Part shown: positions 15,899 to 21,687 of the stretch, one piece after another
How the letters are laid out: each line of letters begins with the position of its first letter
How positions within the stretch are numbered: the first letter of the stretch is position 1
Source of the DNA: CALGSZ01 sp042408955
GTDB lineage: Bacteria > Chloroflexota > Chloroflexia > Thermomicrobiales > UBA6265
Direction: 5' to 3'
NCBI GenBank assembly: GCA_042408955.1
Contig: JBHOQQ010000086.1
Span: 1 to 26,130 of the forward strand
DNA length: 26,130 bases
Notes under the pieces: generated by a model
Databases searched by the model: none
What the model saw: the letters and a program-made list of their open reading frames with translations, nothing else
Told to the model about the DNA's origin: nothing
Made by a program: the position numbers and the translations under genes

Positions 15899-17281
15899 CT
15901 ATGACTCGGCTACGCCGCAGCAAGCTGCGCCACCCGGCGCGGCCCCAACGGTGTGCTGCCTCGCGTCGCGGGGCAGGTCATCTGCAAGCGTCGCGCCGGC
16001 GCCGCAGCAGATATCCGGTGCCTCGCGCAGAATACCGGAGGAGCACACACCTGTCTCGGGCAGGACAAGCCGGACCTGCCGTGCTGCCTCCCAGTCTCCG
16101 GCAAGCGCGCTCGCAATGGAGCGAACTTGCTCGTACCCCGTCAAGAGCAAGAACGTAGGAGCCCGGCCATAGCTTTTCATCCCTGCGATGTAGAAGCCAG
16201 GCTCTGGATGGCGCAGTTCGGCTTCGCCATGCGGGGGCACGGTACCGCAGGAGTGAACGTTTGGGTCGATCAGCGGAGCGAGCGCGACCGGGCTCTCCAC
16301 GGCAGGATCGAGGCCCAAGCGCAACTCAGAGAGCAGTGAGAGGTCGGGGCGGAACCCTGTCGTAGCGATGATCTCGTCAACGGGCTCCAGTTCTGCACGC
16401 TCGCTTGCGACAATGAGACCTTGCGCTGAGCGGCTCAACCGCGCCACGTTGAAACCGGCCACAAGATGTACCTGACCCGTGCGCACGAGTTGTTGGACGC
16501 GGGCACCAAGCTCTGCGCGAGCCGGAAGCGCATCGCGGTGACCGCCACCAAATAGGCTGCCCAGCCGGTCTGGCGAGCGGCGTATGACCCAGGTAATGTG
16601 TGTCTCCGGCGCCTGCTGCCTAAGGGCGACGAGATCGGCGAGGACGTTGAAAGCCGAGTGGCCGCTGCCAACGACCATCACCCGGCGCCCAGCATAGCGC
16701 TGGCGATGCGTGCCGAGGACATCCGGAATGCCATAGAAAATCCGATCGGCAGCCTCTCGCTCACCAAGTGCTGGCACTCCGGCCGCTCCGGCCGGGTTGG
16801 GCGTCAGGTAGGTGCCCGATGCATCAATCACGGCTCGTGCCCAAAACGGCTCCTCAGGCCCAGAGTCATCGCGGGTCATCAGCAAGAACGGCGAACGATC
16901 CCGGCCATCCGTCTTCATCTTGTCGAGGCCGACACGCGTTACGGCAAGAACACGGGTCGCAAGGCGGATGCGCGGCCGGAGAGCAGGAAGGGAAGCGAGG
17001 GGTAGCAAATAGTGCTCGACCAGATCCCGCCCCGTCGGGTAGGCATCTGGATCTGGCGATTGCCAGCCGGCGCTGCTGAGCATCTCTGCGGCCGCCTGGT
17101 CGATGACATACCGCCATGGCGAGAAGAGCCGGACGTGGCCCCAGGACAAGACACTCGTACCAGGTGTTTGGCCAGCCTCGAACACGACCGGCTCTTCGCC
17201 ACGAGCCAGGAGATGAGCCGCGGCGGCCAAACCGACAGGACCAGCGCCGATCACGGCGACGGGCAACGTGTGAGACGACAT
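15899..17281 (-). CDS. FAD/NAD(P)-dependent oxidoreductase with Cys-rich tail (ars-linked flavoprotein, ArsO-like)
   Basis: The protein has 460 aa. ATG (complement of 17279-17281) follows AAAGGAAGG; a longer start at 17317 is less likely. VAVIGAGPVGLAAAAHL binds FAD, VVGSGHSAFNVLADL is the second dinucleotide motif (NADPH) and ATTGFRPD is the usual third motif, so the fold is that of flavin monooxygenases or thioredoxin-reductase-like enzymes. The tail is unusual: Cys413, Cys425-Cys426 and Cys454-Cys455 in the last 50 residues, outside the enzyme core, suggesting a thiol metalloid-binding site. Flavoproteins of this kind are common in ars operons (ArsO group) but their reaction is poorly defined. 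Position after arsR and the Cys-tailed small gene supports a role in arsenic or antimony handling. Confidence 0.8.
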   Translation of the reverse strand: MSSHTLPVAVIGAGPVGLAAAAHLLARGEEPVVFEAGQTPGTSVLSWGHVRLFSPWRYVIDQAAAEMLSSAGWQSPDPDAYPTGRDLVEHYLLPLASLPALRPRIRLATRVLAVTRVGLDKMKTDGRDRSPFLLMTRDDSGPEEPFWARAVIDASGTYLTPNPAGAAGVPALGEREAADRIFYGIPDVLGTHRQRYAGRRVMVVGSGHSAFNVLADLVALRQQAPETHITWVIRRSPDRLGSLFGGGHRDALPARAELGARVQQLVRTGQVHLVAGFNVARLSRSAQGLIVASERAELEPVDEIIATTGFRPDLSLLSELRLGLDPAVESPVALAPLIDPNVHSCGTVPPHGEAELRHPEPGFYIAGMKSYGRAPTFLLLTGYEQVRSIASALAGDWEAARQVRLVLPETGVCSSGILREAPDICCGAGATLADDLPRDARQHTVGAAPGGAACCGVAES

Positions 17282-17383
17282 GGCACCTTCCTTTCGTGAA
17301 GCAATCCCACGTGGCACGCGAGATCATTGATCATTGACGATATTCGATGCAGCACCGTCGAAGAGAGCCATCAGCGACCCACG

Positions 17384-17620
17384 CTAGCAACAGGCGGGAG
17401 CACAGCAGGGGGCTGCCGTCCGCCGCCAGAGGACAGGAACGCGCCAGGGCAGCCAGGAGAACCGTGCTGCGCGCGTGGCCCGCGGCAGATCCGCCTCGGA
17501 TAGGCGATAACGGAGCGGCCGGATAGATGGGGCAAACGGCTTGCTGCGCCAGACAACGGCGGGGTCGTGGTCGAGGGCGTCTCGCATAATCTGGTACACC
17601 AGGGCGCTGTCAACGGTCAT
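17384..17620 (-). CDS. Small protein with a C-terminal double-Cys tail, unknown family
   Basis: The protein has 78 aa. ATG (complement of 17618-17620) follows GAGAGGAG. I do not recognise the family. The N-terminal half looks soluble and mixed (TVDSALVYQIMRDALDHDPAVVW). The middle is basic and aromatic (RFSWLPWRVPVLWRR). The end is APCCAPACC, two Cys pairs. Paired Cys at a chain end suit As(III), Sb(III) or soft-metal binding. It lies 59 bp after arsR and about 100 bp before the flavoprotein gene, with an operator-like palindrome (17642-17657) just upstream, so I infer it is a metalloid-induced accessory or chaperone. The good ribosome site and fitting context argue that it is real. Confidence 0.6.
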   Translation of the reverse strand: MTVDSALVYQIMRDALDHDPAVVWRSKPFAPSIRPLRYRLSEADLPRATRAARFSWLPWRVPVLWRRTAAPCCAPACC

Positions 17621-17641
17621 GGTCGCTCGCTCCTCTCTTTC

Positions 17642-17657
17642 ATAGACATGTGTCTAT
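17642..17657. promoter_or_regulatory. Second ArsR operator-like palindrome
   Basis: ATAGACA-TG-TGTCTAT is a perfect 7-bp inverted repeat 21 bp upstream of the small Cys-tailed gene. With flanks it matches the arsR promoter site at 18063-18079 in 13 of 17 bases, and both are followed by ACG. This implies a second point of ArsR control inside the operon. Confidence 0.6.
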
Positions 17658-17679
17658 ACGTCGAGTCCTAAAAAAATCC

Positions 17680-18042
17680 CTACGCGGCGGCGATCGTGAC
17701 CTTCACGCCCAGGTGGTCGAGAAAGTCGCGCAGGCCGGCAATGCCGCGCGGATCGACCGCGTAGTAGGCCCAGATGCCTCGCCGTGAGACCGTCAGTAAT
17801 CCTGCCTCGCGAAGGATCTTGAGGTGATGGGAGATGGTCGGCTGGCTTACGTTGAAACGCTCGACGATGTCGCATACACAGATGGGTGCCTCCTGAGCGG
17901 CGACGAACCGGTAAATTTCGAGCCGGGTTGGATCGCCAAGCGCTCGGAAGCCAGCGACAAGGCGCTCGCGCTCTGAAGCGGCGATCGTGGCCGGGGTCAC
18001 GGGGTTAATGCAGCAGTCAGTAGGTCGCTCCCTCTTGCTCAT
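17680..18042 (-). CDS. arsR: ArsR/SmtB family metalloregulatory repressor
   Basis: The protein has 120 aa with a winged-helix fold. FRALGDPTRLEIYRFV is the family's opening helix pair and VSQPTISHHLKILREAGLLTV is the DNA-recognition helix. Cys55-Val-Cys57-Asp in APICVCDIVERF is the classical As(III)/Sb(III) alpha-3 sensor motif (CxC), and an extra Cys10-Cys11 pair near the N-terminus could supply a third thiol. When the metalloid binds, the dimer should leave its operator. The promoter hexamers (18050-18078) put the start of transcription at or beside the ATG, so the message may be leaderless; no Shine-Dalgarno is visible. It heads a minus-strand set with the Cys-tailed small protein, flavoprotein and MFS transporter. 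Confidence 0.93.
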   Translation of the reverse strand: MSKRERPTDCCINPVTPATIAASERERLVAGFRALGDPTRLEIYRFVAAQEAPICVCDIVERFNVSQPTISHHLKILREAGLLTVSRRGIWAYYAVDPRGIAGLRDFLDHLGVKVTIAAA

Positions 18043-18049
18043 GGCTGCC

Positions 18050-18079
18050 AGTCTAGCCTACTCATAGATAGTTGTCAAT
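18050..18079 (-). promoter_or_regulatory. arsR promoter overlapping an ArsR operator
   Basis: On the minus strand TTGACA (18073-18078), a 17-bp spacer and TAGACT (18050-18055) make a near-ideal sigma-70-type promoter. The operator-like site CATAGATAGTTGTCAAT (18063-18079, plus-strand reading) covers the -35 and part of the spacer. This is the layout expected of an autoregulated ArsR gene. Confidence 0.7.
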
Positions 18080-18099
18080 ACGATGACCGTCGATATACT
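18072..18099 (+). promoter_or_regulatory. Divergent promoter toward ctaAB sharing the ArsR operator
   Basis: On the plus strand TTGTCA (18072-18077), a 16-bp spacer and TATACT (18094-18099) resemble a promoter reading toward the ctaA-ctaB fusion. Its -35 lies inside the operator-like site, so ArsR could cover it too. The leader to ctaAB would be about 200 nt. A second -10-like TAGAAT lies at 18213-18218. Confidence 0.45.
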
Positions 18100-18313
18100 G
18101 GCACTGACCATGCCGGCCTCCACCAGGCGAGACGACCCTCCGGCAAGGGCACGGTCGTGATGCTGTGCATTGGGCTGGCAGCCGATTGTGCCCAGAGCGG
18201 CGGCAACCGGGGTAGAATAGCGGATGGCGCTGCATGCGCACGTCCGACACCGGCGTACGTCGCCGATCCGGCTACCGTCTGATCGCTCGTCACCAATCGC
18301 TGAGGCTTCGCTC

Positions 18314-20164
18314 ATGACCCGACTCTTTCGCCTGGCCGTGCTCTCCGCGGTGGGCACCTTTTTGCTCATCGTGCTCGGTGGTGCCGTCCATCTGGCGAAC
18401 GATGGCGCACGTGGCCTTGGGGAACCGGGCTGTGGGGGCGATTGGCCGCTCTGCCAGGGCCGCCTGCTCCCTCCCTTTGAGTTCCTTGCCATGCTCGAAT
18501 ATCTCCACCGCGTGATCGCGGCCTCGGTCGGGATTGCGACGCTTCTCGTGATGCTTGGCACCGTGGCCGCTCCTGCCGTGCGCCGGCGCACGCGCCTCAC
18601 CGCGACAGCCGCATGCGCGCTCGTGGCCATCCAGGGCCTGGTTGGCAAAGCGACCGCAGGCGCCGAGCCTCCCGCCATCGCTCTCACTGCTCATCTGGGC
18701 CTTGGGATCGTCTTCCTGTTCGCCACGCTGGCGACCGTGTATTTCCTGGCGATTGACCGGGGCGAGCCAGGATGGCTCATCACGCCGGACCACGCGGCGG
18801 ACCGGCCTTACTCCTTGTTCGCGGGATCCGCGACGCTCGCGGTTGCCCTCCTGGTTGTTGAACGAGTGGCCACAACTCCGGCCGGCTCGGTGCTCCTCGC
18901 GGGACTGTCGGCAATGGTATTGCTCGCGTCCTTGCTCCGGCAGGCGCCAGCGGCATCATGGCGACTGGCTACCGGCGCCGCGGTCTTGGCCGGACTTCAG
19001 GCGCTGATGAGCAACGGCGATCTCGTGATCGCTGCTGGTATCTGGCAGGAGGCAGCACACCGGGCAGTGGTGGTGCTGCTCTGGATCATGTTCCTTGGCA
19101 GCGCCGCTGTCGCCTGGCCAGCAGCGGCGCACCCCCGCGGCATTCACACCAGGCCGGAGCAACAGACCTCGTGGCGCCTGCTCGCCACTCCGGTGTCGGC
19201 GTGGCACACCGTGCAATTCGGCGCAAACCCTAGCTGGGGATCACCAGTGCTCGCGTTTGCCGCGCCCGGCCTGGCCGCGCCAATGCTCGATCTGCGCAGG
19301 GCCTGGGCGATCGTGGCTGCCTATCTCGCGCTGATGAAGCCGGGCATCCTATCGCTCTTGCTCGCGACAACGCTGGCAGCCATGCTGATCGCGGCAGCAG
19401 GGGTGCCACCACTGACCCTGGTCGTGGCTACGCTCGTCGGAGGTGTGCTCGCCGCTGGCGGCGCCAACGTCTTGAATTGTTATCTCGACCGCGATATCGA
19501 CGCCCTGATGCACCGGACGAAACGGCGCGGCACGGTGACCGGTCTCGTCTCCGCGCGCGGCGCGCTCGTGTTCGGGGTTGCCCTCACCATCCTCGCGGTC
19601 ATCGAACTCGGTCTGCTGGTGAACTGGCTGGCCGCTGGCCTCGCCCTGGCCGGCAATCTGTATTACGTGCTGATCTATACCCGGCTCCTCAAGCGCCGCA
19701 CGCCGCAGAACATCGTGATCGGTGGCGCGGCTGGCGCTGTGCCGCCACTGGTTGGCTGGGCTGCCGCGACGGGAACGCTTTCCATCGCGGCCGTGCTCCT
19801 CTTCGCGCTGATCTATTATTGGACTCCTCCCCATTTTTGGGCGCTTGCCCTTCTCAAGCAGGGCGAATACGGCCGCGCCGCTGTTCCCATGCTGCCAGTA
19901 GTCGCTGGCGAAGCAGAAACGCGCCGGCAGGTGCTGCTCTACACCCTGGTCATGGCGGCAGTCTCGCTGCTGCTCGTTCCCTTCGGGATGGGGTGGATCT
20001 ATCTCGCTGCCGCGCTGTTGCTGAATGGTGTGTTTATCGGCCTGGCAGCCGAGCTTTATCGCCGGCCGAGCAAACGGCTCGCACGCCAGGTCTTCTTTTA
20101 TTCGCTGTGGTATCTCGCCCTGATCTTCAGCGCGATGGTTCTTGATCGGCTAGCACTCGGGTAG
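18314..20164 (+). CDS. ctaB: CtaA-CtaB fusion: heme A synthase-like domain plus heme O synthase (protoheme IX farnesyltransferase)
   Basis: The protein has 616 aa. ATG 18314 is preferred over 18224 because MTRLFRLAVLSAVGTF matches the CtaA N-terminus at 13403. Residues 1-270 are CtaA-like: Cys40/Cys47 loop, Glu62 and His65 (EYLHR), His127 (TAHLG) and His249 (AAHRA). The His of the LSHRAIAL helix and the second loop Cys pair are missing. Residues about 325-616 are a complete UbiA-type heme O synthase: LMKPGILSLLLATT, the NCYLDRDIDALMHRTKRR Asp-rich motif, and YYWTPPHFWALALLKQGEYGRAAVPMLP. The C-terminal enzyme transfers farnesyl to heme b in the membrane. The N-terminal half probably cannot act alone as heme A synthase and may bind or channel heme O, or be a relic. 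Fusion to CtaB suggests product hand-over. Confidence 0.9.
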   Translation: MTRLFRLAVLSAVGTFLLIVLGGAVHLANDGARGLGEPGCGGDWPLCQGRLLPPFEFLAMLEYLHRVIAASVGIATLLVMLGTVAAPAVRRRTRLTATAACALVAIQGLVGKATAGAEPPAIALTAHLGLGIVFLFATLATVYFLAIDRGEPGWLITPDHAADRPYSLFAGSATLAVALLVVERVATTPAGSVLLAGLSAMVLLASLLRQAPAASWRLATGAAVLAGLQALMSNGDLVIAAGIWQEAAHRAVVVLLWIMFLGSAAVAWPAAAHPRGIHTRPEQQTSWRLLATPVSAWHTVQFGANPSWGSPVLAFAAPGLAAPMLDLRRAWAIVAAYLALMKPGILSLLLATTLAAMLIAAAGVPPLTLVVATLVGGVLAAGGANVLNCYLDRDIDALMHRTKRRGTVTGLVSARGALVFGVALTILAVIELGLLVNWLAAGLALAGNLYYVLIYTRLLKRRTPQNIVIGGAAGAVPPLVGWAAATGTLSIAAVLLFALIYYWTPPHFWALALLKQGEYGRAAVPMLPVVAGEAETRRQVLLYTLVMAAVSLLLVPFGMGWIYLAAALLLNGVFIGLAAELYRRPSKRLARQVFFYSLWYLALIFSAMVLDRLALG

Positions 20165-20243
20165 GCGAGACAGCTCCCACGCGGTCGTGCGCGGGAGCGC
20201 CTTGCTCACCTCTTTGAGCAGATATCGAACGAAGGCGGCAGCC

Positions 20244-20804
20244 ATGACGGCATCTCCGCAAAACTTGATCGCGTTTCTGCAGGGCCTCCGGCAGACGCGA
20301 AGTTTTACCGACCTTCCTCTACCCGATGACGCCCTGCGGGATATCCTGGACGTCGCGCGGTGGACAGGCAGCGCGGCCAACCGGCAGCCGTGGGAGCTGA
20401 TCGGTGTGCGGCGCCGCGATACACTTCGCCAGCTTGCCGAATTCCATCCGAGCGCCGGACATCTCGCGGGAGCCGCCGCGGCAATCGTGGTAGTCATGAC
20501 AGGGAAATGGGGAAGCGAAGCCTTCGATGAGGGACGGTTGGTCGAGCGCATCCTTCTTGCGGCGCGGGCACACGGGCTCGGCGCGGGCATTGGCTGGCTG
20601 AGTCACGACGGTAAGGCGGAGCAGGCAAAGGCGCTGCTTGGCATTCCCCAAGAGCGATTCGTTCGCACCGCGATCGCCCTTGGCGACCCGGCCGCACCAT
20701 CCAGTGGCGAGCGGCCCCGCCAGGCTGGCCGAAAGCCGCTGGCGGAATTTGTCTACGAGGAGCGGTACGGGGTGCCTCTCGGCAAATCGACCACCCTGGA
20801 GTAG
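20244..20804 (+). CDS. Nitroreductase-family FMN oxidoreductase
   Basis: The protein has 186 aa. ATG 20244 follows GAAGG and fits the family's start; a longer start at 20187 has no support. TRSFTDLPLPDDALRDILDVARW followed by SAANRQPWELIGV is the classic FMN-binding opening of the family, and GLGAGIGWL is the second flavin-contact segment. Members are dimeric cytoplasmic enzymes that reduce nitro groups, quinones or flavins with NAD(P)H. The substrate is not readable. It sits 79 bp after ctaAB on the same strand and might share its transcript. Confidence 0.88.
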   Translation: MTASPQNLIAFLQGLRQTRSFTDLPLPDDALRDILDVARWTGSAANRQPWELIGVRRRDTLRQLAEFHPSAGHLAGAAAAIVVVMTGKWGSEAFDEGRLVERILLAARAHGLGAGIGWLSHDGKAEQAKALLGIPQERFVRTAIALGDPAAPSSGERPRQAGRKPLAEFVYEERYGVPLGKSTTLE

Positions 20805-20898
20805 CCGTGCCGTGATGCAGTGATGTTGCTCACGCGGTGGCAATCACACACCTACCAGCCCGGCGTCTTGCGAAACGCCTGGGTCTGTGGAGCTTAGC

Positions 20899-21687
20899 GT
20901 GCTTGATCTGGGTACTGTCACGAGCGTCTTCAAGATCATCCTCTTCGATCTCATCCTCTCTGGGGACAACGCGGTCGTGATCGGGATGGCAGCACGGCGG
21001 CTGACACCCCGTAGCCGCCGGCGTGCCATTGTTCTCGGCGGAACAGGAGCAATTGGCCTGCGGGTGTTCTTTACCGGGATTGCCGCGCTTGTCCTCGATC
21101 CCCACCGTGGATTACCACTGGTCGGCATCGGCGGTGGCTCGCTGTTGCTTTGGATTGCTTACAAGCTGTTGCTTCCCCAGGAACCTGACGCTCATGTAAC
21201 GGAGGCGGAGTCGCTCGCGGAAGCGGTGCGCACGATCATCCTTGCGGACGTGGTCATGAGTCTGGACAACATCCTGGCAGTGGGAGCGGCCGCGGCTGGG
21301 CATCTTGGACGCTTGCTGTTTGGCTTAGCGCTCTCCATTCCGATTTTGCTGGTGGGCAGCAACCTCGTTGCCCGTTTGCTCGGCCGGATCCCACTGCTGG
21401 TGTATGCCGGAGCGCTCATCCTTGTTTGGACCGCCGTGGAAATGGTCATGAAGGACCGCTTGATCCATGAGCAGTATGCGGCCCGCACGTGGCAAGTGCT
21501 GGCGGTCGCGCTAGCTGCCGCACTCCTGATCGTGTTCCTGGCCCAGCGTCGCAGCCACGGCATGCTGGCAGAGCATCCGGTATCGATTCGGGAGCCGGCG
21601 AGCGAGGAGGCGGCCACCACTGCATCACCACCGCTCAGCGCACGAAGCCGGACAGAGTCAAACCCATCATCCTCGAACTCGCGCTAG
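20899..21687 (+). CDS. TerC family integral membrane protein (YjbE-like)
   Basis: The protein has 262 aa and about seven membrane helices. GTG 20899 is chosen because GGAG lies 6 bases upstream; GTG 20887 in the same frame is the alternative. The two family signatures are clear: FDLILSGDNAVVIGMAARR in the first helix and ADVVMSLDNILAVGAAA in the middle, each with acidic residues thought to handle metal ions. The last 55 residues are a soluble Ser/Thr/Ala-rich tail. The family is linked to Mn2+ (or tellurium) export and metal loading of exported enzymes. I see no yybP-ykoY-type riboswitch upstream. It meets the P-type ATPase gene tail to tail with a 4-bp CTAG overlap. Confidence 0.88.
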   Translation: MLDLGTVTSVFKIILFDLILSGDNAVVIGMAARRLTPRSRRRAIVLGGTGAIGLRVFFTGIAALVLDPHRGLPLVGIGGGSLLLWIAYKLLLPQEPDAHVTEAESLAEAVRTIILADVVMSLDNILAVGAAAAGHLGRLLFGLALSIPILLVGSNLVARLLGRIPLLVYAGALILVWTAVEMVMKDRLIHEQYAARTWQVLAVALAAALLIVFLAQRRSHGMLAEHPVSIREPASEEAATTASPPLSARSRTESNPSSSNSR

